The notes below the pieces were generated by a model that saw nothing but the letters and a program-made list of their open reading frames with translations, was not told where the DNA came from and searched no databases. From Paenacidovorax monticola (GTDB taxonomy: Bacteria > Pseudomonadota > Gammaproteobacteria > Burkholderiales > Burkholderiaceae_C), in assembly GCF_014489595.1 (NCBI RefSeq), contig NZ_CP060790.1, positions 2,418,001 through 2,482,000 on the forward strand: a DNA stretch of 64,000 nucleotides, given 5' to 3'. The position numbers and the translations under genes were made by a program. Below are positions 1 through 9,430 of this stretch, piece after piece. How positions within the stretch are numbered: position 1 is the stretch's first letter; each line of letters begins with the position of its first letter.

Positions 1-1293
1 CGGCGCTACCCCACGGCCAAGCTGGCCAGCAGCCGCGCCGAGATCGACGCCGACCAGAACCGCGCCGCGCTCAGCGTGACCTACGACACGGGCGCCGCCT
101 ACCGCTTCGGCCCGCTGCAGGTGCACGGCAGCGAGCGCTACGACCCCGATGGCGCACGCCGCATCGCGCGGCTGCCCACGGGCGCCGACTATTCCGAGGC
201 CGAGCTGCTCGATGCCCAGCAGCGCCTGGCCAGCAGTGGCTACTACGACGCCGTATTCCTCACGCTCGACACCGAAGGCACCGATCCGCAGGCCGCCCCC
301 GTGGTGGCGCAGGTGCGCGAGTCCAAGCTGCAGAAGATGGTGTTCGGCGTGGGCTTCTCCACCGACAGCGGGCCGCGCCTGACGGCGGACCACATCCACA
401 ACCGCCTGCCCTGGCTGGGCTGGCGCGCCGTGACCAAGCTCTCGCTCGACCGCGACGCGAAGCTGCTCGACACTGAATGGGTGTCGCTGCCCGACGAGAA
501 GGGCTGGCGCCGCTTCGGCGCGGCCCAGGCCAAGCGCGAGGCCACGGGCAGCTACGAAGTCAACAGCGCGCGTCTGCGCGGCGGCGTCAGCCAGACCTCG
601 GGCCACATCGACCGCAACTACTACGTGCAGTACGACGCCGCCAACGCGCAGGGCACGGACGCACCGCCGCCCAGCGGCGCCATCAGCGCCAACTACGGCT
701 GGACGGGCCGCTACTTCAACAACAACACCAACCCCACGCGCGGCTACGGCCTGGGCGTGGAGCTGGGCGTGGGCACCACGCTGCGCGGGCACCGCGACCC
801 GTTCGTGCGCGCGCGCATGCGCTGGCAATCGTTCATTCCCCTGGGCAAGGTGGAGGTGGCCACGGGCCAGTCGCGCAACGCGCGCCTGGCGCTGCGCGCC
901 GAAGGCGGCGCCGTGGTCGCGCGCGACAACGCCCAGGTGCCGGTCACCCAGCTCTTCATCACGGGCGGCGACACCACCGTGCGCGGCTACGGCTACCGCT
1001 CGATCGGTGCACGCACCGACAACGGCACGCTCTACGGCGGCCGCTACATGGCCGTGGCCAGCGCCGAGTGGCAGCGGCCCATCGTCGTGCGCGGCGACGT
1101 GACCAACTGGGAAAGCGCCGTCTTCATCGACGCGGGCGCCGTGACCGACGAACTTCAGCACATCGACCCGCGCGTGGGCATCGGTGCCGGCCTGCGCTGG
1201 CGCAGCCCCGTGGGCCCGCTGCAGGCCGACCTGGCCTGGGGCGCGCAGTCCAGGCGCCTGCGGCTGCACCTGCGGCTGGGCTTCAGTTTCTGA
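1..1293 (+). CDS. tamA: TamA, outer-membrane Omp85-family assembly factor (5' end outside window)
   Basis: The reading frame is open from the first base, so the start and part of the N-terminal POTRA region lie upstream of the window. The visible 430 residues hold the end of a POTRA-like domain and a C-terminal beta-barrel. Seen directly: the Omp85 loop-6 motif VRGYGYRSIG and a terminal phenylalanine (LRLGFSF), both typical of outer-membrane barrels. The gene ends 30 bases before tamB, the usual partner. In the family, TamA in the outer membrane and TamB spanning from the inner membrane form the translocation and assembly module, which helps insert some autotransporters and other barrel proteins. 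A generic BamA/surface-antigen protein is the alternative, but the following tamB makes TamA the better name. Confidence 0.9.
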   Translation, partial: RRYPTAKLASSRAEIDADQNRAALSVTYDTGAAYRFGPLQVHGSERYDPDGARRIARLPTGADYSEAELLDAQQRLASSGYYDAVFLTLDTEGTDPQAAPVVAQVRESKLQKMVFGVGFSTDSGPRLTADHIHNRLPWLGWRAVTKLSLDRDAKLLDTEWVSLPDEKGWRRFGAAQAKREATGSYEVNSARLRGGVSQTSGHIDRNYYVQYDAANAQGTDAPPPSGAISANYGWTGRYFNNNTNPTRGYGLGVELGVGTTLRGHRDPFVRARMRWQSFIPLGKVEVATGQSRNARLALRAEGGAVVARDNAQVPVTQLFITGGDTTVRGYGYRSIGARTDNGTLYGGRYMAVASAEWQRPIVVRGDVTNWESAVFIDAGAVTDELQHIDPRVGIGAGLRWRSPVGPLQADLAWGAQSRRLRLHLRLGFSF

Positions 1294-1323
1294 CGAAGGC
1301 GCCCCAGAGCCGCCTGCCTGCGA

Positions 1324-4300
1324 ATGACAGAAAAGAACACCACCTCCGCCCCCGCACGCCGCCCGGCCGCGCGACGCCTTGTGCGCGTCCTGCTCTGGCT
1401 GGCGGCCGCGCTGCTGGCCCTGGCCTTGCTCGCCTTGGGCGGCGCCTGGTGGTGGGCGGGCAGCAGCACTTCGCTGGCCACGGCGCTGGCGCGTGCTGCA
1501 CGGTACCTGCCCGAGGGCAGAGCCTGGAGAGCCGCGACGTCACGGGCTCGCTGCGCGCGGGCGGCCGCATCGGCTGGCTGCGCTGGAATAGCCCCACGCT
1601 GGCCGTCGAGCTGGAGGATGCGCGCCTGGGCTGGAGCCTGCGCCCCCTGCTGCAGCGCAAGCTACACCTGGGCGAGCTGTCGGCCGTGCGCGTGCAGATC
1701 ACGCCCCAGGGTCCGCCCAGCACCGAGCCCCCCACGCCCCTCGCCGCGCTGGAGCTGCCCATCGCCGTGGAACTGCCGGTGCGCGTGGACCAGCTCGTCT
1801 GGGCCGCCCCCACGCCCGTGGCCGTGCAGAACCTGCAGGGCAGCTACCGCTACGACGGCCGCGAGCACCACCTCGCCATCGACCGGCTCGACTGGGCCCT
1901 GGGACGCTACAGCGCCCAGGCCACGCTGCAGGGCGCCGCGCCCATGGCACTCCGCGCCGCGCTGGACGGCCACCTGCAGACCACGCCCCCGGGCGATGGC
2001 ACGCCGCTCGCCGTGGTGGCGCAGGCCCGCATCGAAGGCACGCTCGCCACGGCCGATGCCCGCCTGCAAGTCCAGGCCCAGCTGCGCCCCGAGGCCGGCG
2101 CGCCCGCCTCCGGCATGCGGGCCGACCTGCAGGCCGCCGTGGCCCCATGGGCCGCCCAGCCGCTGCTACAAGCCGAAGCCCGCCTGGACGGCGTGGACCT
2201 GGCCGCCCTGTGGCCCCAGGCCCCCGCCACCCAACTGGGCGGCCAGCTGCGCGCCGGCCCCGAGGGCAGCGGCTGGGCGCTGGAAGCCCGCCTGGACAAC
2301 CGCCGGCCCGGTCCCTGGGACCAGGCCCTCCTGCCGCTGGCCGGGCTCGATGCGCAGGCACGCTTCGACGGCGGCGTGTGGACCGTGCCCGCCGCCACCG
2401 CGCGCCTGGGCGATGGCAGCGTGGCCCTGCAGGGCCGCTACGAACCCGGCAGCGGCATGCTCGAAGGCCAGGCCACCGTGCGCGGGCTGCGCCCGGGCGA
2501 CGCGCACACCGCGCTCGACCGCGCCCCCGTGAGCGGCCAGCTCAGTGCCCGGCGCCAGGACGAGGCCGTGCGCTTCGCCATCGACCTGCGCGGCAGCGCG
2601 GACACCGCCGCGCCCGGGCGGCGCGGTGCATCGCGTGCGCCCCTGCGCATCGACCGCGTGGCCGCCGAGGGCCGCTGGCAGGGCGACCACTGGCAATTGA
2701 GCCGCGTGCAGGTGCAGGCCCTGCAGGCCCAGGCCGAAGCGCGCCAGCTGGACATCCGCATCGCCGGGCGCTCCGCCCAGGGCGACCTGCAGGTGAGCGT
2801 GCCCGGCGCCACGGCCCGGCTCCAGGGCCGGCTTGCGCCGCGCGCCGGTGAGGGCGACCTGCGGCTGCAAGCGGCCGACCTGCGGCGCACGCGCGAATGG
2901 CTGGACACCCTGCCCGGCCTGGCCGGCCTGCTGCCGGGCATGGGCCTGCAAGGCCAGGCCCAGCTCGGCGCGCGCTGGAGCGGCGGCTGGCAGGCCTTGG
3001 AGCGCCAGTTGCGCATGGCCGGCCTGCTCGCCGGCAAGCCCGACCCTGCAGCCCCCACCGCGTTCGAGCTGCAGGCCCAGCTCGACGCGCCACGCGTGGG
3101 CGTGGCGCTGCCGCCCCGGCCCGGGGCCGGCGCCGGTCCCATCGACGTGCAGCTGCAAGGCCTGCGCGCCACGCTTTCGGGCTCGCTCGCGCAGGCCACG
3201 CTGGCGCTTGATGGGCAGGCACGCACGGGCACGCAGCAGCTCGCCCTGCGTGCCCGCGCGCAGGGCGGCATGCAGACCGCCGGGCCATGGACCCTGCGCC
3301 TGACCGAGCTGCGGGCCCAGGCCCGCGACACCACGCGCCCCGGCCCCTGGACGCTGCAGCTGGCCCAGCCCCTGGCCCTCGCGTTCCGCCAGGGCCCTGC
3401 CGCGGCGGGCCTGGCGCTGGAGGCTTCGGCCGGCCAGGCCACGCTCACCGGCCCCACGCCGGGCCAGGTCACGCTGCGCTGGGAGCCCGCGCAGTGGAGC
3501 CAGGCGCCGAACGGCGCCATGCGCCTGCAGACGCGCGGCGAACTGCGCGGCCTGCCCCTGGCCTGGGTGGATGCACTGGACGCGGGCCCGCCCGCGCTGC
3601 TGGAGCGCCTGGGCGTGGGCAGCAGCCTGGTGTTCGACGGCGACTGGGCGGTGAACGCGGGCGACACGCTGCGCGCCAGCGCCGCCCTGCGCCGCGCCAG
3701 CGGCGACCTGCGTGTGCTGACCGGCGAGCCCGCAGGCAGCACCACGCTACGCAGCAGCGGCCAGGGCACGGGCGCGGGCCGCCCCACGCTGGACATGGCG
3801 CCAGGCACGCCCGCCGGCGTGCGCCAGGCCGAGCTGGCGCTGAACCTGGACGGCGCCGACCTGCGCGCCGCGCTGCGCTGGGACAGCGAGCGCGCGGGCC
3901 GCCTGCAGGCCGAGGCCAGCAGCCGCATCGCGGTGCCCGGCGGGCGCTGGGGCGAGGCCCATTGGCCCGCCGATGCCCCGATCGCCGCCACGGTCAAGGC
4001 GCAGTTGCCCGACCTGGGCGTGTGGTCGGCGCTGGCCCCACCCGGCTGGCGCGTGAAAGGCACGCTGGACGCCAACGTGGCGCTGTCGGGCACGCGCACC
4101 GACCCGCGCTGGCACGGCACGCTGGGCGCCGACCAGATGGCGCTGCGCTCCGTCATCGACGGCGTGGATCTCAAGGAGGGCCGGCTGCGCGCCACGCTCG
4201 ACGGCACGCGGCTCACCGTGACCGAATTCCGCCTGACCGGCGGCGAAGGCAATGCCTCGCGCATCCTGGGCCGGGGCGGCAACCGCACCCATGCGCCCAA

Positions 4301-5375
4301 GGACGGCGGCCAGCTCACCGGCACCGGCACCGTCACCTGGACGCAGCCCGCCGCCGGCGCAGGCGCCGCCTCGGGCATCGCCATGGACTTCCGCGCCGAG
4401 GCCCAGCGCCTGCAGGTGCAGGTGCGCGCGGACCGGCAGGTGAGCGTGTCGGGCCAGTTGCAGGCCCGGCTGGAACAGGGCCAGTTCACGCTGCGCGGCC
4501 GGCTCACCACCGACCGCGCCACCATCATCCTTCCCGACACCAGCGCGCCGCGCCTGGGCTCGGACGTGGTCGTGCGCTCCGCCGCCAAGGACCGCGAGGA
4601 CGCCGCCCGGGCCGAGGCCCAGGGCACCGCCGCGCAGGGCTCCGTGCAGGCCGCGCGCCCGCCCGACATCGCCATCACGCTGAACCTGGGCGACGACTTC
4701 GCGCTGCAGGGCCAGGGCATCACCACGCGCCTCACGGGCGAGCTGGAAATCCGCAGCAACGCCACGGCCGGCGGCGCCCCGCGCGTGACGGGCGAGGTCC
4801 GCACCGTCGAAGGCCGCTACCGTGCCTGGGGCCAGGCGCTCGACGTGGAGAGCGGCCTCGTGCGCTTCAACGGCCCCTTGGACAACCCGGCGCTCGACAT
4901 CCTGGCGATCCGCCCCAACATCAGCGTGCGCGCGGGCGTGCAGGTCACCGGCTCGGCCCACGCGCCGCGCGTGCGCCTGTATGCCGACCCCGACCTGCCC
5001 GACGCCGAGAAACTGTCGTGGGTGGTGCTGGGCCACAGCGCCGCCAGCGGCGGCAGCGAGGCCGCGCTGCTGCAGCAGGCCGCGCTCGCGCTGCTCGGCG
5101 GCCAGGGCAACGGCGGCACGGCCGGCATCGCCAAGCGCCTGGGCGTGGACGAAATCGGCATCAAGGGCCCCAAGCAGGGCGAGGACGCCAACGCCGCCGC
5201 CCTCACCGTGGGCAAGCGCATCTCGTCGGCCCTGTACGTGACCTACGAGCACAGCCTCTCGGGCACGCTGGGCACGCTGTACCTGTTCTACGACCTGTCG
5301 CGCCGCCTCACGCTGCGCGGCCAGACGGGTGTCATCAACGCGGTGGACCTGATCTACACGGTGCGCTACGACTAG
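1324..5375 (+). CDS. tamB: TamB, inner-membrane-anchored translocation/assembly module protein; frameshifted near 1515
   Basis: A large AsmA-like protein of about 1350 residues. An N-terminal membrane anchor lies at about residues 20-45 (LLWLAAALLALALLALGG), a long beta-rich region follows, and the conserved DUF490/TamB domain is at the C-terminus (TVGKRISSALYVTYE and RGQTGVINAVDLIY). Family knowledge: TamB bridges the periplasm, contacts TamA and may also carry lipid between membranes. The ATG at 1324 opens frame 1 and reads to ARYLPEG. The rest of the protein, from QSLESRDVTGSL, is in frame 3. Adding one C at about 1514-1516 (GGCAG to GGCCAG) restores one continuous frame. I take this as a sequence error. 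It is probably co-transcribed with tamA. Confidence 0.9.
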
Positions 5376-5524
5376 GCGGAATCGCACGGCGTGTGTGGTG
5401 CGCCGCAGACACGGCCGCAGATTCCTGCGCTGCCAGTCATGCGGGCTGCGCGCACAGTCATGCCCGCACCGGAAGGCGCGAGCCCCCTTCCTAGCATGGA
5501 ACGGACTCCTTCAAGGCTCCGAAC

Positions 5525-6403
5525 ATGCCCAGCTCCCGCCCACCCCTCCATGCACACCTCCATCGGCGCATTTCCCCACCCCGGGCCTCCCACTGGCGCT
5601 GGGCGGCCGCATGGCTCGCCACCTTCGGCCCGGCCGTCGCACAGGCCGACGTGGTGGTGACGGCCCACTCCCAGTACTTCCGGGACTGGACGTTCTCCGA
5701 AGTCCCGCTGCGCGCCGGCACCATCGCCGCGGCGACCCCTGTGTCGGGCACCCTGGGAAGCCGCACCTTCACCATCGTGGGCACAGCAGGCACCACGCCC
5801 GCGCTGAGCCGCTTCCAGGCAGGTTGGTCCTCCACGTTCCTGGGCTCCACGAACCTCCCCGCCGACATCGGCCTCCCCTCCGCCATCACCACCCTGTGGG
5901 AGGTCTCCAAGGGCGAACTGGTCTACACCTTCTCCGCACCGCTGCCCAGCGGCACGACGCTGTTCAGCCACGACTTCGACAGCGGCGAATCCGTCGAGTA
6001 CCGCTTCTATCGCTGCGACGGCTCGCAGGTGGACGCCAGCGGCTTTGAATTCCTGCGCATCGCCAATCCCGGCGGCACGCCCAGCACCGTGAGCCGCCCC
6101 GCAGCAGGCGCCGCGGACTCGGTCTGGCGCATCGCCGCCAGCGACGCCACCACCGGCGACACCACCTCGGGACTGATCTTCCGCAGCAGCCAGGTGTGCA
6201 GGATCAAGACCTTCAGCAACACACTGGCTGGCGCCGGAACCGTGGACTTCCTCCTGGGCATGCCCCCTCCGCCACGCCCAGGAGCGGCCCAGGCCGTGCC
6301 AGCGTTGGGCGCACCGGCGCTCGCCCTGCTGGGCGCGGGCCTGGCCGGGCTCGCGGGATGGCGCAGGCGGCGGGCCCCACATGCCGCGCCTGCACGCCCC
6401 TGA
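5525..6403 (+). CDS. Exported protein of unknown function with a CTERM-like C-terminal sorting signal
   Basis: I do not recognise the family of the body of this 292-residue protein. An arginine-rich N-terminus and hydrophobic stretch ending AVAQA-D (about residues 27-41) look like a signal peptide. The C-terminus carries VPALGAPALALLGAGLAGLA followed by GWRRRR: a short proline motif, a single membrane helix and an arginine cluster. This is the architecture of PEP-CTERM and IPTL-CTERM sorting signals, which are read by exosortase-like enzymes. The middle is Thr/Ser/Gly-rich and probably beta-structured, with two cysteines (YRCDG and QVCRI) that could pair. An AAGG about 9 bases upstream supports the ATG at 5525. 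No exosortase gene is in the window. Confidence 0.6.
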   Translation: MPSSRPPLHAHLHRRISPPRASHWRWAAAWLATFGPAVAQADVVVTAHSQYFRDWTFSEVPLRAGTIAAATPVSGTLGSRTFTIVGTAGTTPALSRFQAGWSSTFLGSTNLPADIGLPSAITTLWEVSKGELVYTFSAPLPSGTTLFSHDFDSGESVEYRFYRCDGSQVDASGFEFLRIANPGGTPSTVSRPAAGAADSVWRIAASDATTGDTTSGLIFRSSQVCRIKTFSNTLAGAGTVDFLLGMPPPPRPGAAQAVPALGAPALALLGAGLAGLAGWRRRRAPHAAPARP

Positions 6404-6437
6404 GCCCCTTCAGGACGGGAGGGCCCCGGGCAGCACC

Positions 6438-6443
6438 TACAAT
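6438..6443 (+). promoter_or_regulatory. Putative -10 element of the tRNA-Arg gene
   Basis: TACAAT lies 10 bases before the mature tRNA 5' end, the spacing expected for a tRNA promoter. I found no convincing -35 hexamer at the usual distance, so this rests on the -10 match and position alone. Confidence 0.45.
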
Positions 6444-6453
6444 ACCGCGCGTC

Positions 6454-6528
6454 CTCCTCGTAGTTCAATGGATAGAACGAGTGCCTCCTAAGCGCTAGAT
6501 ACAGGTTCGATTCCTGTCGAGGGGACCA
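6454..6528 (+). tRNA. tRNA-Arg, anticodon CCT (reads AGG)
   Basis: A full cloverleaf can be folded. The acceptor stem is CTCCTCG with CGAGGGG, one G-U pair included. The D arm is GTTC/GAAC. The anticodon stem is AGTGC/GCGCT around loop CTCCTAA, giving anticodon CCT. The T arm is ACAGG TTCGATT CCTGT. Discriminator A and an encoded CCA end at 6528. The 75-base length is normal for tRNA-Arg(CCU). This tRNA reads a rare arginine codon and its 3' end is a frequent integration site in bacteria, but no integrase or att-like duplication follows here. Confidence 0.95.
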
Positions 6529-6640
6529 CCCAGTCGCCCGATCCCCCCGGTCTCCGCAGAGGAGGCGCGACCCAGCGGGCCCCCTGCGCCATCCGCAAGA
6601 CGGCCTGCACTGGGTTTGCATCAAGGCTGGGCGTTTTCGC

Positions 6641-6688
6641 CTTGCAGCGCCTACCCCATGGGCGCCAGCAGCTACGTTTTCAATAGCA
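6641..6688 (+). repeat. Dispersed intergenic repeat, copy 1 (GC hairpin plus AT-rich AGCTA...TAGCA palindrome)
   Basis: A GC-rich inverted repeat around CCATGG (GGCGC motifs on both sides) is followed by AGCAGCTACGTTTTCAATAGCA, an imperfect AT-rich palindrome (AGCTA and TAGCA ends). The same two-part design occurs at 24521-24564, 45665-45704 and 49641-49685. It sits between the tRNA and the DUF2946 gene. The layout resembles a repeat I associate with Comamonadaceae genomes. Function unknown. Confidence 0.55.
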
Positions 6689-6713
6689 TCCAGGCCGCCG
6701 CCGCCAGGCGCGG

Positions 6714-6719
6714 CATAAT
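6714..6719 (+). promoter_or_regulatory. Putative -10 element (CATAAT) before the DUF2946 gene
   Basis: CATAAT ends 8 bases before the ATG at 6728. If it is the -10 box, the transcript would have almost no leader. No clear -35 is visible. Confidence 0.3.
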
Positions 6720-6727
6720 CGCGCCCC

Positions 6728-7090
6728 ATGACCGCCCTGCCCCGTTCCCTGTCCGCGCTGCGCCTGTGGGTGCTCGCGTGGTTCGTGGCGTGGGTGGGAG
6801 TGGGCATTGCCTCGCCGCTGGTGAACCCGCAGGCCATGGAGCTGGTCTGCTCCAGCGCCGGCATGGTCAAGCTCTACGTGCAGACCGACGACGGCCCCGT
6901 GGAGCTGGGCGCCTCGGGCATGGACTGCCCCCTGTGCGTGCCCTCGGCCGCCCCGCCGCCCGCCGTGGCGCTCACCGTGCCCGCCGCGCAGCCGCTGGGG
7001 TATGTGCTGCAGTCCATTCCGGCCGCGCGCCTGGCGGCCGCCACGGCCGCGCCGCTGCCCGCGCGCGGGCCGCCGCTCTTCACCCTCTGA
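6728..7090 (+). CDS. DUF2946 family protein, probable exported metal-related small protein
   Basis: A protein of 120 residues. An N-terminal hydrophobic segment (LWVLAWFVAWVGVGIASPLV) forms a signal or anchor. It is followed by ELVCSSAG and the family's signature MDCPLC, the cysteine pair typical of DUF2946 proteins. A Pro/Ala-rich tail follows. Family function is not established. These proteins are repeatedly found beside TonB-dependent receptors and copper or iron genes, and the two genes downstream here (TonB receptor, PepSY protein) fit that. The cysteines could bind a metal such as copper, but that is inference. The start is set by the ATG just after the CATAAT box. Confidence 0.75.
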   Translation: MTALPRSLSALRLWVLAWFVAWVGVGIASPLVNPQAMELVCSSAGMVKLYVQTDDGPVELGASGMDCPLCVPSAAPPPAVALTVPAAQPLGYVLQSIPAARLAAATAAPLPARGPPLFTL

Positions 7091-7203
7091 CCCTGCTTCG
7101 CCCGCCCATGGCGCGCCGCTCGGCGCCCGCCGTGGGCGCCCGGCCCGCCCGCGCGGGCCCGCCATCCGCCACGCGCGGGTGGCCGTCAGAGTGTGTTTTC
7201 GCC

Positions 7204-9419
7204 ATGTCTTTCCTTGCTCCGTCCGCCACGCCCGCGGCACGCGCCGCCGTACCACCGCTGCTTCCGTCCCCCTGTGCCTGGCCCTCTCGGCCGCGCTCGC
7301 CGCCCTGGCCCTGCCGGCCCATGCCCAGGAGTCCACGCTGGCCCCCGTCACGGTGTCGGCCACGGCCGATGCGCCGGCCGGGCCCCTGCTGCTCGACACG
7401 CGCACCGAAACCGCGAGCCGCCTGGGCCTCACGCCGCGCGAGACGCCGGCCTCCGTCACCGTGGTGGACCGTGCCACCATCGAGGCACGCGGCGCGCGCA
7501 CCACGCAGGAGGCGCTGCAGGCAATTCCCGGCATCACGGCGCACGACGCGCCGGGCAACATCGGCGTGAGCTACCGTGGCTTCGGCAGCGGCTCGCTGAA
7601 CCAGTTGTTCAACGGCATCAACGTGCAGTACGCCATCGCCGCGCGCCCCGTGGACAGCTGGATCTACGACCGCGTCGAGGCCATCGGCGGACCGTCGAGC
7701 TTCCTCTACGGCGCGGGCGGCGTGGGCGGCACGATCAACTACATCACCAAGACCGCCGAGCGCCACGATTTCACCGAGGCGCGCGCGCGCCTGGGCAGCC
7801 GGGGCCTCAAGGAGGTGTCGCTGGGCCTCAACCGCCGCATCGCCGGCGAGGCCCGTGGCGCTGGGCCCGCGCACTTCGTGCGCATCGACCTCAACCACCG
7901 CGACGGCGGAGACTGGACCGAGGGCACGCACTCGCAGGCCACGCAGCTCGCGGCCTCGCTGCTGTCCGACCTGGGCGGCGGACTGACCCACCTGCTGGCC
8001 TACGAGGCCCAGCACGAGCGCGTGGACCGCCCCTACTGGGGCACGCCGCTGCTCAACCCCTTCACCACGGGCACGCTCGCGATCGACCCCGGCACGCGGC
8101 GCAAGAACTACAACAGCGCCGACGGCCTGTACGCACAGCGCGTGCAGTGGCTGCGGTCGGTGGCCGAATGGCAGGCCTCGGGCACGCTGCGGCTGCGCAA
8201 CACCTTCTACGCCTACGATGCGCTGCGCGACTACCGCAACGTCGAGACCTACCGCTTCACGCTCGACAACGCACAGGTGGTGCGCTCCTCGGCCTTGCTG
8301 CAGCGGCACGACCAACGCCTCGTGGGCGACCGCGTCGAGGCCCTGGTGCAAGGCACTCTTGCGGGCCGGCGCAGCGACTGGGCTCTGGGCCTGGACGTGA
8401 GCGTGAACCGGCAGACGCGCTTTCCCAACAGCCTCTCCGGCACCGTCAGCACGGTGGACCCGTACCACTACCAGGTCGAAGACTTCTTCAGCATCCCCGG
8501 CATGGCGCCGGGCTTCCATCCCGACAAGGACAACGAGGTGCGCACCGTGGCGCTCACGGTGGAGAACCGCACCGCGCTCGCTCCCGCGCTGCACCTGGTC
8601 TCGGCGCTGCGGCACGAGGCCATCGACCTCGACCTCACCAACCGCCGCGCCGTCACGGCGGCGGCCCCCGCGGGCTTCTCGCGCAGCTACCACCCGACCA
8701 CGGGCCGCCTGGGCCTGGTGTGGGACGTGGCGCCCGGCGCCAACCTCTACGCGCAGTACGCCACGGCCGCCGATCCGCCATCGGGCGTGCTCACCACGGC
8801 CTCTTTCGCCGACGTGCGCACCAACAGCGAACTCACCACGGGCCGCCAGGCCGAACTGGGCGCCAAGCTCGACTTCTGGCAGGGCAAGGGCAACGCCACC
8901 TTCGCGCTCTACGACATCCGCCGCAGGAACATCGCCACGCAGGACCCGTCCAACAGCGCCGTGACGCTGCTCGTGGGCGAACAGTCGGCACGCGGCGCCG
9001 AGATCGCCGTGGGCCTGCGCCCCGCGCCGCGCTGGAGCGTGCAGGCCAATCTGACGCATGTGCGTGCCCGCTACGAGAACTTCGTGCAAGGCGGCGTCTC
9101 GCTTGCGGGCAAGACACCCACCAACACGCCCGCCACCGTGACCAACCTCTGGGTCGGCTACGCGCTCACGCCCACGCTGCAGGCCAGCGCGGGCCTGCGC
9201 CACGTGGGCCGCGTGTACGCCAACGCGGCCAACACCGCGCAGTGGCCCGCCTACACGCTGCTGGACCTGGGCCTGTCCTGGAAGATCACGCCCGGCGCCA
9301 CGCTCACGGGCCGCATCCGCAACGCCACCGACCGCACCTACGCCGCCACCGTGGCCAGCACCCAGGCCTACCTGGGCGCGCCACGCAGCGTGGACGTGGC
9401 GCTGCACGTGGCCTTCTGA
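7204..9419 (+). CDS. TonB-dependent outer-membrane receptor (siderophore/metal type); probable frameshift near 7232
   Basis: Protein of about 738 residues. The signal peptide ends LALPAHAQ, followed by TLAPVTVSATA, a likely TonB-box region. A plug domain comes next (ASVTVVDRATIEARG, QEALQAIPGIT, RVEAIGGPSSFLYGAGG) and then a 22-strand-type barrel ending with Phe (DVALHVAF). Family role: energy-dependent uptake of ferric siderophores or similar ligands. The plug is close to the FpvA/FoxA-like siderophore group, but the ligand cannot be read from sequence. The ATG at 7204 is one frame away from the signal peptide. One more C in the CCC at 7231-7233 would join them (giving ...SATPRGTRRRTTA...). 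The alternative is a GTG at 7191 already in frame. The gene is likely cotranscribed with the PepSY gene 11 bases downstream. Confidence 0.88.
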
Positions 9420-9430
9420 GCGAGCGGGAC

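Noticed and set aside
477..5375. Single 1632-residue plus-strand reading frame across tamA and tamB
   Set aside because: Before about 1515 it is the wrong frame of tamA (Arg/Gly/Ala-rich shadow). Only the part after the tamB frameshift is real.
6454..6728. Integration site at the tRNA-Arg 3' end
   Set aside because: No integrase, no duplicated tRNA end, and no foreign gene block follows.
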